This document shows, piece by piece, positions 18,909 to 27,779 of a stretch of DNA of 64,000 bases. Both the position numbers and the translations under genes were made by a program. How positions within the stretch are numbered: the first letter of the stretch is position 1; each line of letters starts with the position of its first letter. Under the pieces are notes generated by a model, which was not told the origin of the DNA, did no database searches, and worked only from the letters and a program-made list of their open reading frames with translations. Source of the DNA: an uncultured Bacteroides sp. (GTDB lineage Bacteria > Bacteroidota > Bacteroidia > Bacteroidales > Bacteroidaceae); the NCBI GenBank assembly GCA_949294185.1, contig CASFGA010000011.1, positions 147,098-211,097 of the forward strand, read 5' to 3'.

Positions 18909-19385
18909 ATGGATATTGTTCTGATAATTCTGGGTCTGTTTTGCCTGCTTGTAGGGTTGGGCGGATGTATACTGCCTGCTTTGCCGGGGCCTCCACTGTC
19001 TTATGTGGGACTATTGCTGCTTCATTTTACCGGTGATGTGGAGTTTTCTGCCGCAAAGCTGTTGGTTTGGCTGGGTCTGGTGGTAGTGGCTCAGGTGGCG
19101 GACTATTTCATCCCCATGTTGGGAAGCAAATATAGCGGCGGTTCCAAATGGGGAAGTTGGGGCGCGTTTTGGGGCGGAATCGTGGGAATCTTTTTTCTTC
19201 CGTGGGGACTTGTGTTGGGACCATTCTTGGGTGCGGTTGCCGGAGAATTATTGGGCGATAAGGATTTGAACCGGGCCTTGAAATCGGGAATCGGTTCCCT
19301 GTTGGGATTTCTTTTCGGCACGGTATTGAAGGTTTCTCTCTGCATCTATTTCTTCGTGGAATTCTTTATCGCGGTTTGGCAGTAA
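18909..19385 (+). CDS. DUF456-type membrane protein
   Basis: I choose the ATG at 18909 (MDIVLIILGLFCLLVGL) over an in-frame TTG at 18900. The 158-residue protein has about five hydrophobic segments with the glycine-rich repeats of the DUF456 family: GLGGCILPALPGPPLSYVGLL near the N-terminus, then GGSKWGSWGAFWGGIVGIFFLPWGLVLGPFLGAVAGELL. It is an inner-membrane protein of unknown function. It lies alone between ispE and dnaB. Confidence 0.82.
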   Translation: MDIVLIILGLFCLLVGLGGCILPALPGPPLSYVGLLLLHFTGDVEFSAAKLLVWLGLVVVAQVADYFIPMLGSKYSGGSKWGSWGAFWGGIVGIFFLPWGLVLGPFLGAVAGELLGDKDLNRALKSGIGSLLGFLFGTVLKVSLCIYFFVEFFIAVWQ

Positions 19386-19431
19386 CAGGAGATATGTTTT
19401 TATGCACGATTAATATGTCACTTTTTTATAT

Positions 19432-19439
19432 TACTTTTG
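19432..19439 (+). promoter_or_regulatory. -7 element of dnaB
   Basis: TACTTTTG lies 22 bases before the dnaB ATG. Confidence 0.55.
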
Positions 19440-19461
19440 CGTCCGCTTAAATAGAAACGAA

Positions 19462-21024
19462 ATGGCAGAAACAAGAAAAACGACGCGAGTCCCGAAAACA
19501 ACGAAGCCGAAGCCGGTAGACGAGTACGGGCATTTGCAGCCGCAGGCTCCCGAACTGGAGGAAGCGGTGCTTGGTGCATTGATGATAGAGAAGGATGCAT
19601 ACTCACTGGTGAGCGAAATACTTCGTCCGGAGTCTTTCTATGAACATCGCAATCAGTTGATTTATGCTGCAATAACGGATTTGGCCGTGCAGCAGAAGCC
19701 GATTGATATATTGACCGTGACGGAGCAGCTCCGTTCGCGCGGTGATTTGGATGAGGTGGGAGGGCCTTTTTATATCACTCAGCTGAGCGGAAAGGTGGCA
19801 TCATCGGCTCATATTGAATATCATGCGCGCATCATTGCTCAGAAGTTTCTTGCCCGTGAGCTTATTTCGTTTACGAGTTCCATCCAGACCAAAGCGTTCG
19901 ACAGTACGCAGGATGTGGACGATTTGATGCAGGAAGCCGAAGGGAAGCTCTTCGAGATATCGCAGCAGAATATGAAGAAAGACTACACTCAGATTAATCC
20001 GGTAATTCAGGCTGCCTATGAGATGCTTCAGAAAGCAGCGGCAAGAACGGACGGTTTGAGCGGCTTGTCGAGCGGATTTCATCAGTTGGATAAAATGACT
20101 TCAGGGTGGCAAAATTCCGATTTGATTATAATCGCCGCCCGTCCTGCTATGGGTAAAACGGCGTTTGTGCTTTCAATGGCTAAGAATATGGCGGTGACAA
20201 ACCGCGTTCCGGTTGCGTTGTTCTCGCTCGAAATGAGCAATGTTCAGTTGGTGAACCGCTTGATAGTGAATGTTTGTGAGATACCGGGCGAGAAGATTAA
20301 AAGCGGACAGCTTGCGCCTTATGAGTGGGGGCAGCTGGATTATAAGATAAAAGAACTTTATGATGCGCCGCTGTATGTCGACGATACCCCTTCCTTGTCG
20401 GTGTTTGAATTGCGTACAAAAGCCCGTCGTCTGGTACGGGAGCATGGTGTGAAGATTATCATCATCGATTATCTTCAGTTGATGAATGCGAGTGGTATGT
20501 CATTCGGCAGTCGTCAAGAGGAGGTCAGCACCATATCGCGCTCGCTAAAAGGTTTGGCGAAAGAGCTGGATATTCCGATTATAGCCTTGAGCCAGTTGAA
20601 CCGTGGGGTGGAAAACCGTGTGGGGCCGGAAGAAAAGCGTCCGCAGCTGAGCGATTTGCGAGAATCGGGTGCTATTGAGCAAGATGCTGATATCGTATGT
20701 TTCATTCATCGCCCTGAGTATTATAAGATTTATAAGGATGAAATGGGGAATGATCTTCATGGGATTGCCGAAATCATTATAGCCAAGCATCGTAATGGTG
20801 CGGTAGGCGATGTAAGACTGCGGTTCCGTTCGGAGTATGCCCGTTTTCAAAATCCGGATGATGACATGATTGTGCCGATACCTGGTGAGGAAAACGCGGC
20901 GCCTGTTCTCCGTTCGAAGATGAATAACGGAGGCGGGCAGGACTTTGTGCCGCCTCCATCTGCCGATATGGCTCCGCAACCGGAGAATCCATTCGGTGCT
21001 CCCGTAGCGGATGTCCCATTCTGA
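19462..21024 (+). CDS. dnaB: Replicative DNA helicase
   Basis: The 520-residue protein has a DnaB N-terminal helical domain starting at PQAPELEEAVLGALMIEKDAYSLV (about residues 30-130), then the RecA-type motor: SGFHQLDKMTSGWQNSDLIIIAARPAMGKTAFVLSMA (Walker A ARPAMGKT at about residue 230), SLEMSNVQLVNRL, IIIDYLQLMNASG (Walker B) and SQLNRGVENR (arginine finger region), with GAIEQDADIVCFIHRPEYY near the end. It unwinds the replication fork. The basic N-terminus (TRKTTRVPKTTKPKP) and proline-rich tail after about residue 480 are typical for Bacteroidetes. No intein or insertion is visible. Confidence 0.97.
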   Translation: MAETRKTTRVPKTTKPKPVDEYGHLQPQAPELEEAVLGALMIEKDAYSLVSEILRPESFYEHRNQLIYAAITDLAVQQKPIDILTVTEQLRSRGDLDEVGGPFYITQLSGKVASSAHIEYHARIIAQKFLARELISFTSSIQTKAFDSTQDVDDLMQEAEGKLFEISQQNMKKDYTQINPVIQAAYEMLQKAAARTDGLSGLSSGFHQLDKMTSGWQNSDLIIIAARPAMGKTAFVLSMAKNMAVTNRVPVALFSLEMSNVQLVNRLIVNVCEIPGEKIKSGQLAPYEWGQLDYKIKELYDAPLYVDDTPSLSVFELRTKARRLVREHGVKIIIIDYLQLMNASGMSFGSRQEEVSTISRSLKGLAKELDIPIIALSQLNRGVENRVGPEEKRPQLSDLRESGAIEQDADIVCFIHRPEYYKIYKDEMGNDLHGIAEIIIAKHRNGAVGDVRLRFRSEYARFQNPDDDMIVPIPGEENAAPVLRSKMNNGGGQDFVPPPSADMAPQPENPFGAPVADVPF

Positions 21025-21107
21025 GTTTGGAAAGAGCTTCTTGAATGCAGACTTGATTAAGGAAAAAAACGAATCATTATTTTTATACGCTGATTTTTAC
21101 AGATTTT

Positions 21108-22016
21108 ATGGCTAATATGTCGATGAGAGGATTTGCTTATGGAGCTGTTGCGGCAGTCAGTTACGGGCTGAATCCTTTGTTTACGCTTCCGCTTTACGGT
21201 GCGGGACTGACTCCCGATTCGGTTTTGTTTTACCGCTATGGGCTGGCTGTGATAATGCTGGGGCTTCTGATGAAGGCGCAGGGACAGTCTTTTGCTCTGT
21301 GCAAGTCTGAGATATTGCCGCTTTTCGTCATGGGTATGCTTATGGCCTTTTCATCGCTTACCTTGTTCATCAGTTACAATTATATGGATGCGGGCATTGC
21401 TTCAACGATACTTTTTGTCTATCCTGTATTGGTGGCCGTCATCATGGCACTTTTTTTCAAGGAGAAGGTGTCGGTCGTGACGATGGTATCCATTGCTCTG
21501 GCGTTTTTGGGAATCTCCTTATTATATAAAGGAGAGGGCGGGCAGACATTAAGCTTTGTGGGAGTGGCGTTGGTGTTTGTAGCTTCGCTCACTTATGCCC
21601 TTTATATAATAGGGGTGAACCGTTCTGTATTGCGGAACATGCCTACGGCAAAACTTACTTTTTACGTTCTGCTGTTTGGATTGAGCGTATTTCTTGTCCG
21701 TTTGAAGTTGGGCATGTCTTTGGATGTTATCCATGAGCCGCTGCTTTGGATGAACCCGATAGCTTTGGCGTTATTCCCTACCATCGTTTCGCTTGTTGCA
21801 ATGGCCAAGTCTGTACATTATATCGGCTCTACTCCGACAGCTATCTTGGGAGCTCTTGAGCCGATAACGGCCTTGTTTTTTGGGGTCGTGATATTTGGCG
21901 AAGCTTTGACTCCCCGCATTATCTTGGGAGTTGTCTTGGTATTGACTGCGGTTACGCTGATTATAGCGGCCAAGCCCTTGATGAAGCTCATACGTTTGCA
22001 TTGGATTCATAGATAA
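21108..22016 (+). CDS. EamA/DMT family transporter
   Basis: The 302-residue protein has ten hydrophobic helices in two homologous EamA halves. The second half keeps the family block SLVAMAKSVHYIGSTPTAILGALEPITALFFGVVIFGEALTPRIILGVVLVLTAV. These inner-membrane carriers export or exchange small metabolites; substrate cannot be read from sequence. It is followed after 5 nt by a YigZ-type gene, so the two form a transcript. An internal ATG at residue 4 or 6 is an alternative start. Confidence 0.88.
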   Translation: MANMSMRGFAYGAVAAVSYGLNPLFTLPLYGAGLTPDSVLFYRYGLAVIMLGLLMKAQGQSFALCKSEILPLFVMGMLMAFSSLTLFISYNYMDAGIASTILFVYPVLVAVIMALFFKEKVSVVTMVSIALAFLGISLLYKGEGGQTLSFVGVALVFVASLTYALYIIGVNRSVLRNMPTAKLTFYVLLFGLSVFLVRLKLGMSLDVIHEPLLWMNPIALALFPTIVSLVAMAKSVHYIGSTPTAILGALEPITALFFGVVIFGEALTPRIILGVVLVLTAVTLIIAAKPLMKLIRLHWIHR

Positions 22017-22021
22017 ACATT

Positions 22022-22615
22022 ATGGACGATACGTATAAAACCATAGCAGGATGTTCTGAAGCGGTCTTTACGGAAAAGCGGAGCAAGTTTATCGCCATAG
22101 CCTTTCCCGTGCGTACCGTGGCGGAAGTGAAGTCTCGTCTGGAGGAATACCAGAAGAGATACTATGATGCGCGCCATGTGTGCTATGCTTATATGCTTGG
22201 GCCGGAGCGGAAGGAATTTCGGGCGAATGATAACGGAGAACCTTCGGGGACGGCCGGAAAGCCCATCTTGGGACAAATCAATTCGAAGGAGCTGACCGAT
22301 GTGCTGGTTATTGTAGTCCGGTATTTTGGAGGCATCAAGTTGGGGACAAGCGGGTTGATTGTGGCATACCGCACGGCGGCCGCAATGGCTTTGGATGAGG
22401 CTGCAATCGTAGAGAAAACGGTAGACGAAGAAATTACCGTTATATTTGAATACCCGTTTATGAATGATGTGATGCGCATTGTCAAGGAGGAATGTCCCGA
22501 CATTGTCGAGCAATCGTATGACATGGACTGCTTGATGCGTCTGCGTATCCGCAAGTCTTCGATGCCTAAGCTCCGTGCAAGGCTTGAAAAGGTGGAGACT
22601 CTGCGTTTTCAGTAA
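22022..22615 (+). CDS. YigZ/IMPACT family protein
   Basis: The 197-residue protein matches the UPF0029/YigZ family: SEAVFTEKRSKFIAIAFPV at the start, the block YYDARHVCYAYMLGPE, and the very conserved DNGEPSGTAGKPILGQI followed by VIVVRYFGGIKLGTSGLIVAYRTAA. A C-terminal DUF1949-like ferredoxin fold follows (EYPFMNDVMRIVKEE). Members relate to the yeast Yih1/IMPACT translational regulator; the bacterial role is unsettled. Length is normal. It is cotranscribed with the EamA carrier and ends at a strong terminator. Confidence 0.9.
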   Translation: MDDTYKTIAGCSEAVFTEKRSKFIAIAFPVRTVAEVKSRLEEYQKRYYDARHVCYAYMLGPERKEFRANDNGEPSGTAGKPILGQINSKELTDVLVIVVRYFGGIKLGTSGLIVAYRTAAAMALDEAAIVEKTVDEEITVIFEYPFMNDVMRIVKEECPDIVEQSYDMDCLMRLRIRKSSMPKLRARLEKVETLRFQ

Positions 22616-22644
22616 GGACAATGATTTTGTTTGATACAGATAAA

Positions 22645-22691
22645 AAGTGCGGGGCATGAAGGGGATATTTTCCTTTTGATGCTCCGCACTT
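22645..22691. terminator. Terminator between convergent genes
   Basis: aagtgcggggcat (22645-22657) pairs with atgctccgcactt (22679-22691), one mismatch, between the YigZ gene and the convergent acetyltransferase gene. Confidence 0.75.
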
Positions 22692-22720
22692 GTGGTATAT
22701 AGAATCAAACCATGAAAGAA

Positions 22721-23305
22721 TTACTGTTTGCCTTTGGATGCGGATGGTGTAATGTGCTTGATGAACCTTGCCGGATTGCCTCCCACCACGGTCATCGGTT
22801 CCACATCATGAGTCACTACACTGTTTGCCCCTACGATGGCTCCGTAACCAATGCGTACACCCGGCAGTACGGTCGTATTGATTCCGATCCATACCTTGTC
22901 TTCGATTACGATGGGGCGGCCGTATGTGGCACTGCGATTGTCGGGGTCTGGATCATGGTTGATGGTTATGAGATTTACCTTAGGGGCGATGAACACTCCG
23001 TTGCCGATGGTAATTCCGCCGCGGTCGAAGAACGTGCAGCCCTGCTGAATCCAACAGCCCTTTCCGATACGGATATTCTTTCCGAAGTCCACATAAAACG
23101 GCGGGAGAAGCGTAGTCGACGGGTCGATTTCCTGTCCCGTAATGCGGCATAGATAGTCATGAACTTCTTCCGGAGTATGGTAACCGGTGTTTAGCTCGTA
23201 GGCAAGCTTCATCGTGTCGAAGATGGAGCTGATCAGCTTGTCGTATCCCGGCTCGTCGGGCGATACCATTGCACCCGACAGGTCTTTCTTAAAAATATCT
23301 TCCAT
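22721..23305 (-). CDS. Maa/LacA-type sugar O-acetyltransferase
   Basis: The 194-residue protein has an N-terminal Maa-like helical cap (AYELNTGYHTPEEVHDYLCRITGQEID) and a left-handed beta-helix of hexapeptide repeats (IRIGKGCWIQQGCTFFDRGGITIGNGVFIAPKVNLITINHDPDP, then VWIGINTTVLPGVRIGYGAIVGANSVVTHDVEP). The catalytic histidine is probably in TINHDPDP. Such enzymes acetylate sugars or sugar-like small molecules with acetyl-CoA in the cytoplasm. The ending VVGGNPARFIKHI is standard. It is a single gene with its own promoter. Confidence 0.9.
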   Translation of the reverse strand: MEDIFKKDLSGAMVSPDEPGYDKLISSIFDTMKLAYELNTGYHTPEEVHDYLCRITGQEIDPSTTLLPPFYVDFGKNIRIGKGCWIQQGCTFFDRGGITIGNGVFIAPKVNLITINHDPDPDNRSATYGRPIVIEDKVWIGINTTVLPGVRIGYGAIVGANSVVTHDVEPMTVVGGNPARFIKHITPSASKGKQ

Positions 23306-23357
23306 AATACAGTTTGTTTTTATAGTGATACATTATCGGTCGTTTCGTTGATGGAGG

Positions 23358-23365
23358 CAAAGGTA
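23358..23365 (-). promoter_or_regulatory. -7 element of the acetyltransferase gene
   Basis: The minus strand reads TACCTTTG, 52 bases before the ATG at 23305. Confidence 0.55.
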
Positions 23366-23720
23366 GTATCTTGTTCCGCGGCGGATGATAACATGATTAC
23401 GGACAGTTGTATCCTTTTTACGGATAATTGGGAAGAGTCAGTGTCCGGCGGCATCTGAAAATGAATTTATTATTTGCAATGGCCAGAACAGGCATAATAC
23501 GGCATCACAAGAGCAGTGAAACGTGGAGGAAAATCTTTTATCCTTGAAAACGGATTTTTTGTCTGTGTGGAAACTTTTTTGAGTCATTGCCGGAAATGCG
23601 TATTCAAGTTGTCTGCATGTCTCTTTAAATATGCCGCATTTCTGTCATGCAGGAGACAGTCGGTGATAGAATCGGGAGTAATCTTTTTTATTCTTGCATA
23701 AGAGGCGGATTGCCCGGATG
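23366..23720. other. Gene-free stretch
   Basis: These 355 bases hold no gene I can support. A 61-codon open frame at 23516-23701 on the plus strand has no recognisable features and lacks a promoter match. A short dyad (atcctttttacggat near 23410) lies upstream of the acetyltransferase promoter and could be a regulator site, but this is weak. Confidence 0.5.
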
Positions 23721-24746
23721 TCACTCGATTACCACAACTAAAGAATTCTCTACCGGAGCCCAATCGAAAATGAATTTCGCATGGGATGTGGCGTTTCGCA
23801 CGCACATGTGAGAACGGGGAGTCGTCCCCAATGACCAACTGTATTCTATCATCGCGGTACGGGGCGTGTTTACGGGCACACCATGTATATACGCGCCGTT
23901 TGTGAAGCGGCTTGCGTAGGGGGCATATCCTCCCAAAGCAGAAGAACCGTCTTTCAGAAATATCATGCGCTCCTTTTTCTGCTGGAGCAGGAACATGCCA
24001 AGCGGGGTTTCCTGTGCGTATGGCGGAGCATGGCGCCCGGTCGTGGCAGGGTTCATGCTGCGCACTTTCCATTCATTCTCCTTTACCCGCTCCAATGTGG
24101 CAATGTTCTGGTCACGGCGGTCGACGAAGATGACATGGTGGAAAGCCGTCGTGTCAGACAGCATCTTAAGGTAGCGGTGTGGAACCAACCATTCTTCCGT
24201 CATGGTTGCAGGATGAACGCGGTAGAAACTCCCTTCCTCTCTTATGAACTTCGCAAGGAAACCGTCGCGTCCGTAACGTACGGGAACTGTTGTGTCGGAG
24301 GGAAGATAGAGTGGAACAGACTGATAACGCTCCACGCCCAAGGTATCGGACACGCGGCGATAAGCATTACGCACGAAGTGCCGCACTACAGGAGCTTCTC
24401 CGTTCTGATTCTTGTAATTGCGGAATACGACCCAACGCACCTTTTCCTTTTGCATGTTTTCGATGAAAGCCAAGCATTGGCGCATTGTCTCCCATTTGAA
24501 CGAGCGTACCGTATCACCATAAGGATAGACATCCGGCTCGGGCGTGTAGCGGTCAAAGAGCAATTCTTTGGTTATCGTGATATCGTCTGCCGTAACGATC
24601 CTTTTGTTTACGGGTCGGGCTGTCATGGCAGAATCCGTTGTCTGGGCATTCTGCATGTCGGCAAAAGTTCTTTCCAACTCTTGCTCGCGACATCCTGCCG
24701 TCCACAACCCTATGATGGCTGCCGTTAAAAGAATCAAGCCCCTCAT
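23721..24746 (-). CDS. L,D-transpeptidase (YkuD) lipoprotein
   Basis: I start at the ATG at 24746, which gives a lipoprotein signal (MRGLILLTAAIIGLWTAGC; lipobox TAGC) and lies just after a -7 element. An in-frame start at 24800 lies upstream of that element. The C-terminal YkuD domain shows IHGVPVNTP and, in place of the usual SHGCIR, SHMCVRN with the catalytic Cys. The middle (about residues 120-250) resembles the extended periplasmic part seen in Bacteroidetes L,D-transpeptidases. It would cross-link peptidoglycan or attach proteins to it from the lipid-anchored position. The Gly-to-Met change next to the Cys is unusual compared with the textbook motif. Confidence 0.85.
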   Translation of the reverse strand: MRGLILLTAAIIGLWTAGCREQELERTFADMQNAQTTDSAMTARPVNKRIVTADDITITKELLFDRYTPEPDVYPYGDTVRSFKWETMRQCLAFIENMQKEKVRWVVFRNYKNQNGEAPVVRHFVRNAYRRVSDTLGVERYQSVPLYLPSDTTVPVRYGRDGFLAKFIREEGSFYRVHPATMTEEWLVPHRYLKMLSDTTAFHHVIFVDRRDQNIATLERVKENEWKVRSMNPATTGRHAPPYAQETPLGMFLLQQKKERMIFLKDGSSALGGYAPYASRFTNGAYIHGVPVNTPRTAMIEYSWSLGTTPRSHMCVRNATSHAKFIFDWAPVENSLVVVIE

Positions 24747-24769
24747 AACTCTCTGTTTAAGGTTATTCA

Positions 24770-24777
24770 CAAATATA
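24770..24777 (-). promoter_or_regulatory. -7 element of the L,D-transpeptidase gene
   Basis: The minus strand reads TATATTTG, 23 bases before the chosen ATG. Confidence 0.6.
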
Positions 24778-24818
24778 CCGAATTTATTTCGTATAAACAA
24801 ATCTGAAGGACATTCAGT

Positions 24819-25658
24819 TCATTGTTCGGAGAATGAATGTGCAATGCTGTTCCGGTATTCGGACGGAGACATGCCTGTATGCTTCTGCACATAGCGGCTG
24901 AAATAGGACAGTGAAGAGAATCCGAGTTCGTCGGCGATTTCTTTCAGGGCAAGATGCTTCTGGCATAGCAGTCGCATGATGTGATGCAAGGTGAAACGGT
25001 CTATCCAGTATGTGGCCGGGCATCCGCTTGCCTTACGGCATACTTCGGAAAGATAGTGGGGAGTGACGCAAAGCATGGAAGCATAATGGCTGAGGGAGCG
25101 GCTGTGCGTATATTCTCCCTTGTAAAGCAGCTCGATGAAATGACGCAACAGCGATGCCGCGCGTTCGGGTATCTGCATTGTCTTATGGCAGCGGGCGTGG
25201 ATGTCATATAAGTCGAGGATGTGTGCAGTCAATAAATTGCCGATCATTTCTTTGTGAAAAAGATGGTCGTGTCTTTCCAACCTTTCGCGCAGACGCTGCA
25301 TGTCTTCCCTACAGATGCGGAAATCGTATGGAGACAGTTTCATCACCGGATTCTGCAGCAATGCCAGATGTCCCGCTATGCCGTAATTGCTGCGGATGGC
25401 CATAGAGGAGACAAACGGTTCGGACAATCCCATGATGATGGCGCTGAAGTCCGCCGATTCTGAAAAGTCTGACGCGAGTGAAGTGGTGGGCAGGATGACA
25501 TAATCACCGCACGTCACATTGTATCGTATGTCCTGAAACATGAAACTCATGTTGCCGCCGGTGCAGAGGATATGCAATACATAGCTGCTATGGCGTATGA
25601 AGTCGTAGTCCGCAAGGGAATCGACGAAAAAGATTCCGTCCCAAACAAGCGTATCCAT
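24819..25658 (-). CDS. AraC family transcriptional regulator
   Basis: I choose the ATG at 25658 (MDTLVWDGIFFVDSLADYDF), 279 residues, because a -7 element lies just upstream; longer readings would start above it. The N-terminal half is a cupin-like sensor (SSYVLHILCTGGNMSFMFQDIRYNVTCGDYVILPT). The C-terminal AraC DNA-binding domain has both helix-turn-helix motifs: SLSHYASMLCVTPHYLSEVCRKASGCPATYWI and LKEIADELGFSSLSYFSRYVQKHTGMSPSEYR. It is divergent from two aldo/keto reductase genes (135-bp gap), which are its likely targets. Confidence 0.9.
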   Translation of the reverse strand: MDTLVWDGIFFVDSLADYDFIRHSSYVLHILCTGGNMSFMFQDIRYNVTCGDYVILPTTSLASDFSESADFSAIIMGLSEPFVSSMAIRSNYGIAGHLALLQNPVMKLSPYDFRICREDMQRLRERLERHDHLFHKEMIGNLLTAHILDLYDIHARCHKTMQIPERAASLLRHFIELLYKGEYTHSRSLSHYASMLCVTPHYLSEVCRKASGCPATYWIDRFTLHHIMRLLCQKHLALKEIADELGFSSLSYFSRYVQKHTGMSPSEYRNSIAHSFSEQ

Positions 25659-25687
25659 AGATGATAGGAATTGAATGTAGCCGGCAA

Positions 25688-25695
25688 CAAATATA
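25688..25695 (-). promoter_or_regulatory. -7 element of the araC-like gene
   Basis: The minus strand reads TATATTTG, 29 bases before the ATG at 25658. Confidence 0.6.
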
Positions 25696-25762
25696 CGGAT
25701 AAAGCACCGATTTGTGAAAATACTTCCCCGTTTTTCATAACTTCTTTCCAAAAGCGGATGGC

Positions 25763-25770
25763 TAATTTTG
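25763..25770 (+). promoter_or_regulatory. -7 element of the first aldo/keto reductase gene
   Basis: TAATTTTG lies 23 bases before the ATG at 25794. The -33 region is weak, as expected for a promoter needing an activator. Confidence 0.55.
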
Positions 25771-25793
25771 CAACGGACATTAAAAGATACGGT

Positions 25794-26642
25794 ATGAAAG
25801 AAGTAAGACTGAACAATGGGGTGATGATGCCGTCTGTGGGATTCGGCGTATATCAGATTCCGCCCCAAGACACGGAGAGAATAGTGAGCGAGGCGCTTGA
25901 AACGGGATACCGCATGATAGATACGGCCGCTTCATACTTTAACGAACAGCAGGTGGGCGCGGCCATACGCCACAGCGGTTTGTGTCGCGAAGAGGTTTTT
26001 GTAACCACCAAGCTATGGGTGCAAGACTATGAATATGATGACGCATTGCGTGCCTTCGACCGTTCGGCGCAACTGTTGGGACTGGATTATATAGATCTTT
26101 ATCTGTTGCACAAGCCCTACGGCAATTATTATGCAGCCTGGCGTGCTGCCGAACGCCTTTATCGTGAGGGCCGCATACGTGCCATCGGTGTAACGAGCTT
26201 TTCCAATGAACGTTTGCAAGACCTCTTTCTTCATAATGAAGTGCGTCCGGCAGTGAATCAACTGGAGACCCATCCTTTTTTTCAGCAGCAGGAGGCGAAC
26301 TCCTTTCTTTGCAGTGAGGGGATACAGCATGAAGCGTGGGCGCCTTTCGCTGAAGGAAAATGTGGCATCTGGCATAATTCCGTATTGATTGATATAGCTC
26401 GCCGTCATGGAAAAACTGTGGGGAATGTAGTTCTCCGGTGGCTTAATCAGCGCGGCATCGTGGTAATACCCAAGACAGTACGCCGCGAACGGATGATTGA
26501 GAACCTCAATAGTTTCGATTTCACCCTTACTCCGGAAGAGATGGACAGTATCGCATGCCTTGATGCCCGTCGCAGTCCCATTTATGATGATATGGATCTT
26601 GCCACAGTAAAGGGGATAGGCACGTATCGTATTCATGAATAA
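25794..26642 (+). CDS. Aldo/keto reductase (AKR5-like), copy 1
   Basis: The start at 25794 (MKEVRLNNGVMMPSVGFGVYQ) is fixed by the family's standard N-terminus and the upstream -7 element. The 282-residue protein has the catalytic tetrad: Asp in MIDTAASYFNEQ with its Tyr, Lys in VTTKLWVQ and His in LYLLHKPYGNYY. The NADPH loop appears as GIVVIPKTVRRERMIENL. Such enzymes reduce small aldehydes and ketones in the cytoplasm. It is followed by a close paralogue after 48 nt and is divergent from an AraC regulator. Confidence 0.92.
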   Translation: MKEVRLNNGVMMPSVGFGVYQIPPQDTERIVSEALETGYRMIDTAASYFNEQQVGAAIRHSGLCREEVFVTTKLWVQDYEYDDALRAFDRSAQLLGLDYIDLYLLHKPYGNYYAAWRAAERLYREGRIRAIGVTSFSNERLQDLFLHNEVRPAVNQLETHPFFQQQEANSFLCSEGIQHEAWAPFAEGKCGIWHNSVLIDIARRHGKTVGNVVLRWLNQRGIVVIPKTVRRERMIENLNSFDFTLTPEEMDSIACLDARRSPIYDDMDLATVKGIGTYRIHE

Positions 26643-26690
26643 ACTGGCTGTAAAAGACAAGACTATAACAATCACTAACCGTAGCGAACA

Positions 26691-27554
26691 ATGAGAACAA
26701 TCAGACTGAACAATGGAGTAGAGATGCCGCAGATAGGATACGGTGTCTGGCAGATTGCACCGCAGGAGTGCGAGCATTATGTAACTGAAGCCATCCGCGC
26801 AGGCTACCGGTCAATCGATACTGCACAGGCTTATTACAATGAAGAGGGAGTGGGAGCAGCCATCGTTGCCTGCGGGCTCCCTCGCGAACAGCTTTTCATT
26901 ACGACAAAAGTATGGATGTCGAATGCGGGGGACGAGCCTGCCGCCCGCAGCATTGACGAATCGCTGCGCAAATTGCATACTGACTATATAGATTTGTTGC
27001 TTATACATCAACCCTTTGGTGACTATTACGGAACGTACCGTGCAATGGAGCGCGCGTATCGCGATGGTAAGGTACGTGCCATTGGATTAAGCAATTTCTA
27101 TGGTGCGCGCTTTATTGATATCGCCGAAAACATGGAGATAAAGCCGGCTGTAGTGCAGCTCGAGACCCATATATTCTCGCAACAGGTAAAGATGCGTGAG
27201 TTAATGAAGGCATACGATACGGCATTGATGGCGTGGAGTCCGCTTGCGCGTGGCATGAACGGCTTGTTCACTCATCCTGTCCTTGTCACTATCGCCAGAA
27301 AATATGGGAAGGATACCGCTCAAATTGCGTTGAAATTTCTGTTGGAAGAAGGGGTGGCCATCATTCCGCAATCCACAAAGCCGGAGCGGATGGCTTCGAA
27401 CCTTGCCCTTGACGACTTTCAACTGACAGCGGATGAAATGGAAACACTTCGTCGTCTGGATACCGGGCATCCGTTGGCTGCCGATTTCAATGATCCCGCT
27501 CTTGTCCGCTATCTGCTTGCATACGACAAACAGAACAATCCGTCGAATAAGTAA
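26691..27554 (+). CDS. Aldo/keto reductase, copy 2
   Basis: The 287-residue protein is a clear relative of the preceding gene product: MRTIRLNNGVEMPQIGYGVWQIAPQ, SIDTAQAYYNEEGVG (catalytic Asp and Tyr), ITTKVWMSNAG (Lys) and LLLIHQPFGDYYGTYRAME (His), ending with AIIPQSTKPERMASNLALDDFQLT. The two paralogues share gene order and probably arose by tandem duplication followed by divergence. It is expected to use NADPH for carbonyl reduction; the substrates of the pair are unknown. A strong terminator follows. Confidence 0.92.
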   Translation: MRTIRLNNGVEMPQIGYGVWQIAPQECEHYVTEAIRAGYRSIDTAQAYYNEEGVGAAIVACGLPREQLFITTKVWMSNAGDEPAARSIDESLRKLHTDYIDLLLIHQPFGDYYGTYRAMERAYRDGKVRAIGLSNFYGARFIDIAENMEIKPAVVQLETHIFSQQVKMRELMKAYDTALMAWSPLARGMNGLFTHPVLVTIARKYGKDTAQIALKFLLEEGVAIIPQSTKPERMASNLALDDFQLTADEMETLRRLDTGHPLAADFNDPALVRYLLAYDKQNNPSNK

Positions 27555-27578
27555 TCGGGCATATTTCTTTATTTGCAG

Positions 27579-27617
27579 GTTGGCAAGCGAATCTTATGAA
27601 AGGATTCGCTTGCCAAC
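27579..27617 (+). terminator. Terminator after the aldo/keto reductase pair
   Basis: A perfect 14-bp inverted repeat, gttggcaagcgaat (27579-27592) and attcgcttgccaac (27604-27617), is followed by tttgctttt. Confidence 0.8.
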
Positions 27618-27737
27618 TTTGCTTTTGGGTGAAACTTTAACTTCGCCTGCCCTGCTGATCTTGTTTTGCGGAACCTTGCTTCCGGGGCATTCCCTTTTTT
27701 TCTTTGGCGCTTGGCAAGGTTATTCCGGAGATTTTTG

Positions 27738-27745
27738 TACCTTTG
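27738..27745 (+). promoter_or_regulatory. -7 element of the MBL-fold gene
   Basis: TACCTTTG lies 34 bases before the ATG at 27780. A TTGG 23 bases upstream of it may be the -33 element. Confidence 0.6.
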
Positions 27746-27779
27746 TGCTTCTTTTGTGTAAAGGGAAAATTAAAAACGA

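Noticed and set aside
23516..23701. 61-codon plus-strand open frame in the gap before the L,D-transpeptidase gene
   Set aside because: No promoter match, no homology I can recognise and an ordinary composition.
23883..24728. 281-codon plus-strand open frame opposite the L,D-transpeptidase
   Set aside because: Antisense shadow of a gene with intact YkuD motifs.
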